Source: Muribaculum sp.
GTDB taxonomy: Bacteria; Bacillota; Clostridia; Lachnospirales; Lachnospiraceae
Length of the DNA: 30,386 bases
Assembly: GCA_023663505.1 (NCBI GenBank)
Contig: JAMPHH010000038.1
Coordinates: forward strand, 1-30,386
Reading direction: 5' to 3'
Positions 6,773 through 14,616 of this stretch are shown piece after piece. Position 1 is the first letter of the stretch; the number at the start of each line of letters is the position of its first letter. The notes below the pieces were generated by a model. That model did no database searches. It worked only from the letters and a program-made list of their open reading frames with translations, and had not been told where the DNA came from. The translations under genes and the position numbers were made by a program.

Positions 6773-7480
6773 TTATCTCCTTAACAGCTTTTCCCTTACC
6801 TGTCTTCGATATGCCTTGCTGATTGTCAGTGTCTCATTATTCTCCATCTTCACCGTCTCGTAAGCATAATTCAACACATGATCCTTATTGATGATATATG
6901 ACTGGTGAATCGCCAGAAAATCCTTGGACAGCTTTTTCTCCAATTCCCTGATACTGCCATAAAATTCTTTATTTTCCTGATTCACTGTTACTATTTTTAT
7001 TTTGCGCCCTACGCTTTCAAAATAGATTATTTCGCTGTATGGGATATAATAATAATCCCTGCCGCTTTGAAATTCAAATCGCTCCGCTTTTTTGTTCTCA
7101 AGCAGCTTTATCGCCAAGTCAAGTGCCTCCTCCATCTGTTGCGCAGTAATTGGTTTTACCAGAAAATCCATGGGCTGAGTCTTAAATAATTCCTGCGCAT
7201 AAGAGGAGTTATTCGATATGTAGATAATCTGCATTCCTCTGTCTTCCATCTTATTGCGGATAAATCCCCCCACCTGTATTCCCGTAAGCTCGACCAATTC
7301 TATATCAAGGAACAAAATATCCAGTTGCCCGCCCCGTTCAAGATAACCGCACAAATCCTCGCCCGCAGACCATAGCTGAACCTCCGCCTTCAGTTTGTTC
7401 CTGTCCGCATACTCCATCACCATTTTTTCCAGTGCCACGCATATATTTGTCCCATCATCACAAATCCCTATTTTATACAT
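6773..7480 (-). CDS. AgrA-like response regulator (receiver plus LytTR DNA-binding domain)
   Basis: A 235-residue regulator starting MYKIGICDDG. The receiver carries the acidic pair Asp8/Asp9, the phosphoacceptor Asp59 in ILFLDIEL, and Lys109 in DFLVKPIT. From about residue 135 a LytTR domain follows, with YIPYSEIIYFES, GSIRELEKKL and FLAIHQSYIINKDHV motifs. The start at 7480 is preferred because MYKIGICDD is the canonical opening and GGGGTG lies just upstream; an in-frame ATG at 7492 with GAGGG is an alternative adding four residues. It lies 10-20 bases after trkH and four before the kinase. Likely binding site: the repeats upstream of agrD. Confidence 0.9.
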   Translation of the reverse strand: MYKIGICDDGTNICVALEKMVMEYADRNKLKAEVQLWSAGEDLCGYLERGGQLDILFLDIELVELTGIQVGGFIRNKMEDRGMQIIYISNNSSYAQELFKTQPMDFLVKPITAQQMEEALDLAIKLLENKKAERFEFQSGRDYYYIPYSEIIYFESVGRKIKIVTVNQENKEFYGSIRELEKKLSKDFLAIHQSYIINKDHVLNYAYETVKMENNETLTISKAYRRQVREKLLRR

Positions 7481-7501
7481 ATCACACCCCATAATACCCT
7501 C

Positions 7502-8941
7502 TTATCGGCTTTTCCATGTCACAGGCGCAAAGAGCAGTATCATAGGGAGAAGCTCCAGTCTTCCCGCCAACATGTCAAAGATTAGCACGTATTTTGACAA
7601 AACAGAAAAAATACCGAAATTAGCCGTGGGACCCACCAGTGACAGTCCGGGACCGATATTGTTGATTGTAGCCGCTATTGCCGTGAAATTAGTGGTAAAG
7701 TCAAAATTATCTATGCTGATCAGCAGCATCGACACCACATAAATCAACGCATAGCCCACGATAAATACATGAATGGAGCGTCTCGTCTGCAGGTCTACAT
7801 TGCGTCCGTCCATCTTCTCCTCGCGCACGGCATGAGGATGGCTTGTCAGGAACAGCTCCTTCAGCAGGCTTTTTATCATGATCATGATACGGGACACCTT
7901 GATGCCGCCGCCCGTGCTGCCCGCGCTCGCGCCAATAAACATCAATGCCACCAGAATCGTTGTCGAGAAGGAAGGCCACAGATCAAAGTCCACCGTGGAA
8001 TATCCCGTGGTGGTTATGATAGACGCCACTTGGAAAAAGGCATGCCGAAGCGCCACCAACGGGTCAGGATAAAGCTTCCGAATATTCCATGCAATCAATA
8101 ATCCACTGGCTAAGATAATGCCCAGATAAGCTCTCAGCTCCTCCGAGCGAAACGCCGCCCCAAGCTTTTTGCGCAATATTAAATAATAAATATTGAAATT
8201 CACGCCGAACAAGATCATAAATATCGTAATGATCACCTGCAAATGCGGAGCATAACTGCCCACGCTGTCATTGAGAATGCCGAAGCCGCCCGTGCCCGCC
8301 GTGCCCAAGGACAGTGTCACGGCGTCAAAAAGTGACATTCCTGTCACCGCCAATATCACCATCTCCACGAGGGTCATGATCGTGTAAACGCCGTAGAGAA
8401 TCGTCGCTGTGGTTTTCACGCGGGGTACAAGCTTCTCCACGGACGGTCCCGGGCTCTCCGCCTTCATCAGAAACATCGTCTGACCGCCCCGCATGGGGAA
8501 TACAGCCAAGACAAACACTAACACTCCCATACCGCCGATCCAGTGGGTAAAGCTCCTCCAGAAAAGACAGGAATGCGAGAGAGCCTCCACGTCGGACAGG
8601 ATACTCGCCCCCGTCGTGGTGAAGCCCGACACTGTCTCAAATAAAGCGTCCGTAAAGGAAGGAATCTCCCCGCTCATCCAAAAGGGCAGCGCGCCGAACA
8701 GACTCAGCACGATCCAGCTCAGGGCGACGCTGACAAAGCCCTCCACCGCATAGAACACATAGCTTTTCGGCTTGCGGAAGCTAAGGAGCACGCCTGCTGC
8801 CAAGCACATTGCAGACACGGCAAAAAACCAGATTCCGCTCTTTTCCCCATAAATAATTCCCACAAACACCGGAAGGAGCAAAAATAAACTTTCAAATTTC
8901 AGCACTGTTCCCAGTATATATCGAATAATGGAATAATTCAT
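7502..8941 (-). CDS. trkH: TrkH family potassium uptake channel subunit
   Basis: A 479-residue membrane protein with the fourfold membrane-P-loop-membrane pattern of TrkH/KtrB. The four selectivity loops are readable: SGFTTTGAS, GTAGTGGFG, ITTTGYSTVD and ATINNIGPGL, each with the key glycine. It imports K+ and is gated by the cytoplasmic TrkA ring encoded 13 bases upstream. Length matches the family. It ends just before the response regulator gene, so the potassium and Agr genes are probably read together. Confidence 0.93.
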   Translation of the reverse strand: MNYSIIRYILGTVLKFESLFLLLPVFVGIIYGEKSGIWFFAVSAMCLAAGVLLSFRKPKSYVFYAVEGFVSVALSWIVLSLFGALPFWMSGEIPSFTDALFETVSGFTTTGASILSDVEALSHSCLFWRSFTHWIGGMGVLVFVLAVFPMRGGQTMFLMKAESPGPSVEKLVPRVKTTATILYGVYTIMTLVEMVILAVTGMSLFDAVTLSLGTAGTGGFGILNDSVGSYAPHLQVIITIFMILFGVNFNIYYLILRKKLGAAFRSEELRAYLGIILASGLLIAWNIRKLYPDPLVALRHAFFQVASIITTTGYSTVDFDLWPSFSTTILVALMFIGASAGSTGGGIKVSRIMIMIKSLLKELFLTSHPHAVREEKMDGRNVDLQTRRSIHVFIVGYALIYVVSMLLISIDNFDFTTNFTAIAATINNIGPGLSLVGPTANFGIFSVLSKYVLIFDMLAGRLELLPMILLFAPVTWKSR

Positions 8942-8954
8942 AGCCTTTTCATCC

Positions 8955-10313
8955 TCAGTTCTTCAAAATATCGCGGGCGTCCTGAAGCCCCAGATGAGTT
9001 GTCACCACGACAATCGAGTCCCCGGGCAATATACTGGCTTGTCCGTCAGGGATAATCAACTGATTATTTCTCATAATACAGCAGATCAGCAGACCTGATT
9101 TCAGGTGCAGGTCATGCAGGGGAATCCCTGTGATATGTGAATTCTCCGTGATGTTGAATTCCAACGCCTCTACCCTGTCATTGTATAGCCGATACAGGGT
9201 CTGCACGTTACTCCCTATCGAATTCTTGGTGGCGCGCACATATTGCAGAATCTTCTGGGCTGTCAAAAGCAGTGGATAAACCACGCTGTCCAAGTCCAGA
9301 TTATGTATCACCTCGTCAAGCCGCAGTCTGTTGATCTTGGTCACGACCTTGCTGCTCACCCGCTTTTTCGCAGACAGGGACAGCAAAATATTCTCCTCGT
9401 CCATATTGGTCAGCGCCACAAAGGAATCCATCTTGTCGATGCGCTCCTCCTGCAGCAGGGATTCGTCACTGCCGTCTCCGTGAATGATCGTCGCCTCAGG
9501 CAAAAGCTCAAGCAGCTCGTTACAACGCTTTGCGTCCCGCTCAATGATCTTCACGGCAATGCCGAGATTCTGGAGCTGTTGGGCGAGATAGAGGGATATC
9601 TTACCGCCCCCTATGATCATGGTGTTCTTGACGCCATTGGTCTTGATATTTATCTTCTCACAAAATTCCACCGCATTCTTGCGGGAGGTCACAATCGAGA
9701 TAATATCTCCCGAGCGCAGCACAAAGTTACCGTCGGGAATCTTCACCTCATTATCCCTATCCACCGTACAGATCAGAAAATCCCCTCGAATCTTGGCGGA
9801 AACCTCCTTCAGCGGCAGCTCATTCAACATGGAATCCGCAGGAATACGGAACCTAAGCATCTCCACCCTTCCCTTGGAAAAGGTATCTATTCCAATCGCA
9901 CTGGGGAAGCACAATAGGTTTGCAATCTCCGCCGCCGCGGTCTGCTCCGGATTGATGATCATGGACAGTCCCAGTTCCTTTTGCAGAAACTGCTGCTCCA
10001 CACTGTACATGGGATTGCGCACACGGGCAATGGTCTGGCATTTGGAAGCCTTTCTTGCGATCACGCAGCAGAGGAGGTTTAGCTCGTCCGACTCCGTCAC
10101 CGCAATCAACAGATCCGCCTTCTCAATGCCTGCCTCCGCCAACACGCTATAACTGGCTCCGTTTCCCACCAGTCCCATCACGTCGCACTCCGCTGCAAGC
10201 TGCTGCACCGTACCCTTGTCTGTATCCACGATACAAATGTTATTGTCCTCGGTGCTCAATCTCTGTGTCAAGGCAGTGCCTACCTTGCCACAGCCCACAA
10301 TAATAATCTGCAT
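8955..10313 (-). CDS. trkA: Trk system potassium-channel regulatory protein TrkA
   Basis: A 452-residue cytoplasmic regulator with two tandem RCK halves. The first starts MQIIIVGCGKVGTALTQRL, a Rossmann GxGxxG nucleotide site with acidic IVDTD; the second has TMIIGGGKISLYLAQQL. Each is followed by a TrkA-C subdomain (EMLRFRIPADSM..., EALEFNITENSHI...). NAD(H)/ATP/ADP binding controls the TrkH channel. The start at 10313 is chosen because GGAGG lies five bases upstream; a longer frame to 10358 adds a non-homologous tail. The double-RCK length separates it from single-RCK KtrA. Confidence 0.93.
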   Translation of the reverse strand: MQIIIVGCGKVGTALTQRLSTEDNNICIVDTDKGTVQQLAAECDVMGLVGNGASYSVLAEAGIEKADLLIAVTESDELNLLCCVIARKASKCQTIARVRNPMYSVEQQFLQKELGLSMIINPEQTAAAEIANLLCFPSAIGIDTFSKGRVEMLRFRIPADSMLNELPLKEVSAKIRGDFLICTVDRDNEVKIPDGNFVLRSGDIISIVTSRKNAVEFCEKINIKTNGVKNTMIIGGGKISLYLAQQLQNLGIAVKIIERDAKRCNELLELLPEATIIHGDGSDESLLQEERIDKMDSFVALTNMDEENILLSLSAKKRVSSKVVTKINRLRLDEVIHNLDLDSVVYPLLLTAQKILQYVRATKNSIGSNVQTLYRLYNDRVEALEFNITENSHITGIPLHDLHLKSGLLICCIMRNNQLIIPDGQASILPGDSIVVVTTHLGLQDARDILKN

Positions 10314-10368
10314 GACATCCTCCTGTATATAAATGCCAAGTAAGCAATCCCGCTGCAAGTATTGGTGT

Positions 10369-10410
10369 CAAGTCAACTGTACTGACTTGGCTCGTTGCCC
10401 GCAGGAATCT
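10369..10410 (+). repeat. dispersed intergenic repeat, copy b
   Basis: CAAGTCA and TGACTTG form a 7-bp stem (10369-10375 / 10383-10389), followed by GCTCGTTGCCCGCAGGAATC. It matches copy c and the ends of copy d and sits in the predicted 5' leader of trkA. Confidence 0.55.
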
Positions 10411-10432
10411 AACCTGTCATGAATATGGTTCT

Positions 10433-10460
10433 ATTTTACCACATATACCCTGATTTTCAA
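10433..10460 (-). promoter_or_regulatory. sigma-A promoter of the trkA-trkH-two-component operon
   Basis: TTGAAA (10455-10460) and TAAAAT (10433-10438) on the minus strand with a 16-base spacer. The predicted leader is about 110 bases and includes repeat copy b. Confidence 0.55.
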
Positions 10461-10488
10461 TCCCATGTTTTAAAATTAACAATTACGG

Positions 10489-10505
10489 TGTAACAGTTCG
10501 TTACA
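10489..10505. promoter_or_regulatory. 17-bp palindrome upstream of the trk promoter
   Basis: TGTAAC-N5-GTTACA is a perfect 6-bp dyad about 30 bases upstream of the -35 box of the trk promoter, the right size and place for a dimeric regulator. The cognate factor is unknown. Confidence 0.4.
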
Positions 10506-10641
10506 ATTCACGCCCTAACCGATTCAGCAACCTCCTGTTTGATATGTGTGAATTGCAACGAAGATGCACCATGAATAGTAACAACAGTTCAGCCATAAAA
10601 TGATTTGTCAGTTGAACATATTTGCTTTGTACGGCTATCAA

Positions 10642-10866
10642 GGCGGGAGATGACTGGGAGTGTTTGGCGGACTTCGGCGTAGGTTGGAGCGTTTTCTTAT
10701 AGTGCGTTCAGACACTAGGGTGAAATGCGCACGGATGCGCATTTCAGGCTTTACGGTGCATGGATGCACCTTAAAGCCGACCCGCAAATTGCAATATCCA
10801 CCCCCGCACTATTAGAAAACACCCAACCGCAGCCAGTCCGCAAAACACTCCCAGTCATCTCCCGCC
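10642..10866. mobile_element. nested inverted-repeat element (MITE-like)
   Basis: Two arms of about 62-65 bases, 10642-10706 and 10805-10866, are imperfect inverted repeats of each other; the outer 24 bases are nearly identical, starting GGCGGGAGATGACTGGGAG. Between them lie two compact hairpins: GAAATGCGCA / TGCGCATTTC (10722-10745) and a 15-base-arm hairpin at 10747-10778 (GGCTTTA, GGTGCAT and complements with one mismatch). The element has no coding capacity of its own; the neighbouring membrane-protein gene reads into its right arm. Size and structure suit a miniature inverted-repeat transposable element or a large structured RNA. No target duplication is certain. Confidence 0.6.
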
Positions 10867-11458
10867 GCCCCTCCGCACTATAATTTAAAAACTGAACGGT
10901 TACAGTGATTCCTCTTCCAGAGTTGGGGGATACGGCGCACCATGTCACGTCAAGCACGAATACCGTCAGGCAGATTCCGCATAGAATCACTCGCCATTTG
11001 GGTGAAAGCTTGTGATAGAGGCGCATATACCATAGCAACAGGTAACAATTTAATGCCATTCCCCCCAAACCAAAGCACACCGCCCCCACCAAGCAGATTC
11101 GCCCGTTCAGGTTCAACAAATGTCCTGTGTAATCCCACCACCTCACACCCCATTTCCACTCAAGGAACACGCTGACCGCATATTCCAGTGCCGAGCAGAG
11201 AAGCGCAGACAACAGAAATGTCCAGATCGGTCTTTGGTGCAGCTTGTGCAGCACAAACCACAACAATAGCCCCCCTGCACCATAAATGGGCAGATAGGGG
11301 CCATAGTATACACCTCTGTTGATCCATGCATGCTCCGTGACAAAATACAGCCCTACCTCCCACAGCCACCCTGCAAAGGATATCGTGAAAAATAAAAGCA
11401 CATAGAAATCAAAGGTTCGCTGTGTAACTATTCGGGTAGAATTCATTTGCTTTTCCAT
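10751..11458 (-). CDS. putative ABC-transporter type IV family membrane protein with element-derived C-terminus
   Basis: A small polytopic membrane protein with about five helices. Features of the clostridial 'putative ABC transporter type IV' family are visible: FTISFAGWLWEV, RGVYYGPYLPIYG, and a WWDYTGHLLNLNGRICL block. After the family end (SPNSGRGITVTVQFLNYSA) the frame enters the inverted-repeat element at 10866, and about 40 residues (EGRREMTGSVLRTGCGW...) are translated repeat. The native 3' end has therefore been lost or replaced and the protein may be impaired. Start: ATG at 11458 (MEKQMNSTR) is my choice; the ribosome site is weak and ATG codons at 11446 or 11470 are alternatives. 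Confidence 0.7.
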   Translation of the reverse strand: MEKQMNSTRIVTQRTFDFYVLLFFTISFAGWLWEVGLYFVTEHAWINRGVYYGPYLPIYGAGGLLLWFVLHKLHQRPIWTFLLSALLCSALEYAVSVFLEWKWGVRWWDYTGHLLNLNGRICLVGAVCFGLGGMALNCYLLLWYMRLYHKLSPKWRVILCGICLTVFVLDVTWCAVSPNSGRGITVTVQFLNYSAEGRREMTGSVLRTGCGWVFSNSAGVDIAICGSALRCIHAP

Positions 11459-11527
11459 AAAGCATAGCATACCCCGAAACGTGGCAAAACATGTATCAAA
11501 CATTAGCACATAGCCAACTGCATTAAC

Positions 11528-11569
11528 AAAGTCAACTTCGTTGACTTGGCTTATTGCTTGCCGGAATCA
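11528..11569 (+). repeat. dispersed intergenic repeat, copy c, with terminator-like hairpin
   Basis: AAGTCAAC-TTC-GTTGACTT (11529-11547) is a perfect 8-bp hairpin followed by GGCTTATTGCTTGCCGGAATC. Read on the minus strand the hairpin is followed by TTTGTT, so it may terminate the MFS gene that ends at 11583. Confidence 0.55.
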
Positions 11570-11582
11570 ACAATCTCACGGC

Positions 11583-12884
11583 TCAGGCATTGATCTTCTC
11601 CTCGTCCAACTCCCGCTTTATCTGCTTAATCGCCTTTCTTCGATAGGAGACGTAGCTTACCGTGAAGCCTGCCAGACCCGTGCACAGGAACATGACTGCC
11701 ATACCGCTGCCTGCTCCCCTGCCCACAAGGACACCCAATAGCTTGGACAGCCTGCTGTCCGACTGCATCATCGGCTCAAAATACCAATCCGCCAGAAGAC
11801 CTCCCAACAATATTCCGACAGGAATCGTGCCAAACTGAATGGCATTTCGCACCGCAAAGACACTGCCCTGTATTTCCTCAGGGACTCTCTTGTACATAAT
11901 GACATTCTGACCCGCCATGATAAACGGAATAGGAAAGCTCGCCGCAGCCCCCGCTATCATCCAGACAACGCTGCCTCTCCCCACTGCCATCAGGATATCC
12001 CCGAACAAAAAGGACAACGCCGCCGAATAGTAAATCATCTTAATACTGTTTTTGCTGCTTTTGCCCATCGAAACAACGATTCCGCCCAAGATCCCCGCGA
12101 TTCCCATGACAGCATTCACCGCTCCCAGAGCCACACTGTCATTCCCGCTCCTCGCCAATATCATGGGGGACAGGATATTCTCATAGGTCAATCTGGAAAA
12201 GAAATTGATGAGCGCCATGGTCAGCATGATCACCAACAGACCCCTCTCCTCTTTCAGATATCGCAAACCCGCCTTTGTTCCCACGAAACGCTTGTCCTTC
12301 TCCTGTCTGACACCGTCCTCGGGAATCGAGATAAAAAACGCCAATACCAAAAATGCGAACATAAAGCTGCACAGATCCGCCAACAGAATCACCTGCAAAC
12401 CGCCAAACGCGAACAAAAATGCCGCAGCCACGGGGCTTAAGACAGAGATCAAATTACCTGAAAAGGAATTCATTCCGCTCACGTTGGCAAGCTTGTCCCT
12501 TGGAACCAGCTTGCCAACCGCCACCGCCATAGCGGGGGATTGGAGGGCATTCATTAAACCGATGACCGCATTGACCACATAGATATTCCACACCGCCAAT
12601 CCGTCATGCAGAGTGAGCGCCAACACGACTACCGTGCATACCGCCGCCACGCTGTCCGCAAGCAGCATGATTGCTTTCTTGCTGTATCTGTCAACAAGCT
12701 CCCCCGCAAAGAGACTGGCGCAGATATATGGCACATAATTACAAAATGCCATCAGGGACACCGACAATGCCGAGCCGCTCTGTCCATACGTCCACAGAAT
12801 CAGGGCAAAGCTTGTCATTGCGCTGCCAAATTGTGAAACACTCTGGCTCAGCCAGAACACAATATATTTTTTAAATTGATTCAT
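11583..12884 (-). CDS. MFS family efflux transporter (macrolide-exporter-like)
   Basis: A 433-residue major facilitator protein with about 12 membrane helices. The opening FKKYIVFWLSQSVSQFGSAM and the motif-A loop GELVDRYSKKAIML between helices 2 and 3 resemble the MefA/EntS-like branch of drug and siderophore exporters. AAGGAG lies eight bases before the ATG. It stands alone, with 124 bases to the next gene upstream and 361 bases downstream of the DUF3048 gene. Substrate cannot be assigned; drug or peptide export is inferred from family membership. Confidence 0.85.
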   Translation of the reverse strand: MNQFKKYIVFWLSQSVSQFGSAMTSFALILWTYGQSGSALSVSLMAFCNYVPYICASLFAGELVDRYSKKAIMLLADSVAAVCTVVVLALTLHDGLAVWNIYVVNAVIGLMNALQSPAMAVAVGKLVPRDKLANVSGMNSFSGNLISVLSPVAAAFLFAFGGLQVILLADLCSFMFAFLVLAFFISIPEDGVRQEKDKRFVGTKAGLRYLKEERGLLVIMLTMALINFFSRLTYENILSPMILARSGNDSVALGAVNAVMGIAGILGGIVVSMGKSSKNSIKMIYYSAALSFLFGDILMAVGRGSVVWMIAGAAASFPIPFIMAGQNVIMYKRVPEEIQGSVFAVRNAIQFGTIPVGILLGGLLADWYFEPMMQSDSRLSKLLGVLVGRGAGSGMAVMFLCTGLAGFTVSYVSYRRKAIKQIKRELDEEKINA

Positions 12885-13026
12885 CGAATTTTCTCCTTAT
12901 CTTCATAGAATATTCCCTGTCAGCACGCGCCCATACCATTCAGTATCCGGCATACTTCCTTCCAAAACAGGGTTTACTGGATAAGTACAAAATCCGATGC
13001 AGGACGAATATTACAAATTCCTTGTC

Positions 13027-13067
13027 CTCTGTACAGGCTTCGTCCTCTCATCAGACCTTGTACAGAG
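13027..13067. repeat. inverted repeat in the 361-base gap upstream of the MFS gene
   Basis: CTCTGTACA (13027-13035) is complementary to TGTACAGAG (13059-13067), extended by a GG/CC pair with one bulged base. It lies about 145 bases upstream of the exporter start and 180 bases after the DUF3048 stop. It could be a terminator without a T tract, a leader hairpin, or an operator. The rest of the gap (12885-13245) shows no convincing gene. Confidence 0.4.
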
Positions 13068-13245
13068 TGTTACACTCAAATCTATCACCATATGGCACAG
13101 CATATGTGTCACCTCAATTCATTCATTGCTTGCGAAAGTCAACGCTAATGCACACAAAACAAGCTTTCAATTCATTTTGTCGCTTGCATGTCCTTCGTAA
13201 GTATTGTATAGCTGAACTGTTGCGTCCATTCCATGCTAATACACA

Positions 13246-14385
13246 CTACTGAATTTCCACATTTGTCCATGTGTCGGACGGAATCAGGGAAATATAAATC
13301 TTGCCCGTGTTAAGCTCTATCTCCTGCCCTGTCGCCTTGTCATAAAAAACAGTGAACGCAGTCTCAGAGGGCTTGTTCCAAGTAACCTCGATAGCCTTCC
13401 CCTCAGTGATATAATAACCGCTGCGGTCACTGGCATCAATCGCGTTGTAAATCAGATAACCGTTTTTGTCAAGCTGCGCAAAGGTAGTGTCCTGCAATAG
13501 GACATTGGTAAAGGTCAGGGGCGCATTGTCATGAACGGGGTCTACATGAGCCTGTCCATACTCATAATAATCATAGGTCTTGGTCTCCTCGTTATACTTC
13601 AAGGTAGACTGGTTGTGGGTGAAGGGCAGCTTAATGGTCGTGGCATTGATTGCGTCGCTTCTCGATGAAAGGTCAACCCCGCCCTCGGCAAACTTAAAAT
13701 GAGCGCCCTGATAATACTCATTGTAGGTAGTGCTGTAATTGGACTTCTCAAATCTCTGCTTCAGACCGTCATAGCTTTTCCCTGTTGTGGGATTGGTATA
13801 GGTATCATAGGTCAGATACTCTGTAAACTCTGTGGCTTTGCCGTTGGAAAAGCGCGCAAATCCGCCACTGAAATTGTTGGTGTATTTTCTCGCGACCCAT
13901 TCATTGATGTAGAAGGGTCCGCCGTCATGACAGATTACGGCATTCCACTCCACTGCCAGCATGAAGTTGGTGGGACGCGTGCTCCGAATGCTCCCGAACT
14001 GCGTGATGCTCCCCCAATCCTTGACAATCGCCATAAAACGGGTGATACGGTCATTCGCGGTGCTGTTCATAATCTCATAAACCACGTCCGCCTCGGTCAG
14101 ACCAAAATGTGGAAGGGCAGTCTTTTCATTATCAACCATGACCGCAATGGGACGCTGATCCTTCAGACTATTGTCAATCCACTCATTGGTGAGCTCGCTG
14201 CGATAGGAATTCTCGGGAATCACCTCCGGCTCCGTTGTGAGCTCCTCCACAGATGCAGACGCGGGAACAATCTCCGTCGAGGTCTCAGGCTCGATATCCT
14301 GAATAATCGGGCTGTCAACCTGCTTTGCGCAGGCTGTCAACATACACATGGTAACAACAAGGGCAACTAATACTTTCTTTTTCAT
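13246..14385 (-). CDS. DUF3048 domain lipoprotein (YerB-like)
   Basis: A 379-residue lipoprotein: MKKKVLVALVVTMCMLTAC with lipobox LTAC, Cys19. A 30-residue acidic linker follows, then the DUF3048 N-terminal domain with RPIAVMVDNEKTALPHFGLTEADVVYEI compressed around residues 80-107, plus SIRSTRPTNFMLAVEW and an ICHDGGP segment. The C-terminal half (from about 255) has the TFTNVLLQDT / GYYITEGKAIEVTW pattern of the second domain. The family is a cell-surface protein of unknown biochemical role in Firmicutes. GGAT precedes the ATG by about eight bases. The gene is monocistronic with its own promoter. Confidence 0.9.
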   Translation of the reverse strand: MKKKVLVALVVTMCMLTACAKQVDSPIIQDIEPETSTEIVPASASVEELTTEPEVIPENSYRSELTNEWIDNSLKDQRPIAVMVDNEKTALPHFGLTEADVVYEIMNSTANDRITRFMAIVKDWGSITQFGSIRSTRPTNFMLAVEWNAVICHDGGPFYINEWVARKYTNNFSGGFARFSNGKATEFTEYLTYDTYTNPTTGKSYDGLKQRFEKSNYSTTYNEYYQGAHFKFAEGGVDLSSRSDAINATTIKLPFTHNQSTLKYNEETKTYDYYEYGQAHVDPVHDNAPLTFTNVLLQDTTFAQLDKNGYLIYNAIDASDRSGYYITEGKAIEVTWNKPSETAFTVFYDKATGQEIELNTGKIYISLIPSDTWTNVEIQ

Positions 14386-14409
14386 TTGATGATCCTTTCA
14401 TATATAGAT

Positions 14410-14461
14410 ATTATAAGATAGCTACAAGGTTCATTTTATCCTGTCTTACCCGATTTGTCCA
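14410..14461 (-). promoter_or_regulatory. promoter(s) of the DUF3048 gene
   Basis: TGGACA (14456-14461), 17 bases, TAAAAT (14433-14438) on the minus strand forms a good sigma-A promoter. A second perfect -10 TATAAT is at 14410-14415 without a clear -35. Confidence 0.55.
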
Positions 14462-14539
14462 TTTATTTCCATCAAAATAATCTTAAATATATCTTAATTT
14501 TCGCACGCTATGCCAAAATTTTGCTCATATTAAATAGCA

Positions 14540-14586
14540 GAGGGCAGCCGCTTTCACGAATGTTCATTCGAGAACCGGCTGCCCTC
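14540..14586 (-). terminator. strong hairpin after the LRR lipoprotein gene
   Basis: GAGGGCAGCCG and CGGCTGCCCTC form an 11-bp perfect stem; the loop itself folds (CGAATG-TT-CATTCG). It sits 30 bases after the stop of the LRR gene. There is no T tract on either strand, so it is an atypical terminator or an mRNA 3' stabiliser. Confidence 0.55.
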
Positions 14587-14616
14587 ACCGTTTAATCACT
14601 CTCGTGGAATATTGGG

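Noticed and set aside
9243..9917. 224-codon plus-strand open frame opposite trkA
   Set aside because: It lies wholly antisense to a well-supported gene, has no ribosome site, and its composition is a shadow of trkA codon usage.
13027..13067. Hammerhead-ribozyme-like CTGATGAG ... CGAAG on the minus strand inside the inverted repeat
   Set aside because: The strands flanking the core pair with each other, which is not the hammerhead topology. Helix II would be one base pair, and GAAG replaces the required GAAA.
13123..13146. Possible fifth copy of the dispersed repeat (CATTGCTTGC and GTCAAC)
   Set aside because: Only short blocks match and their order is reversed relative to the other copies.
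12997..13252. Short plus-strand frames (67 and 76 codons) in the gap upstream of the MFS gene
   Set aside because: No ribosome site or protein-like pattern; they overlap the inverted repeat and the end of the DUF3048 gene.
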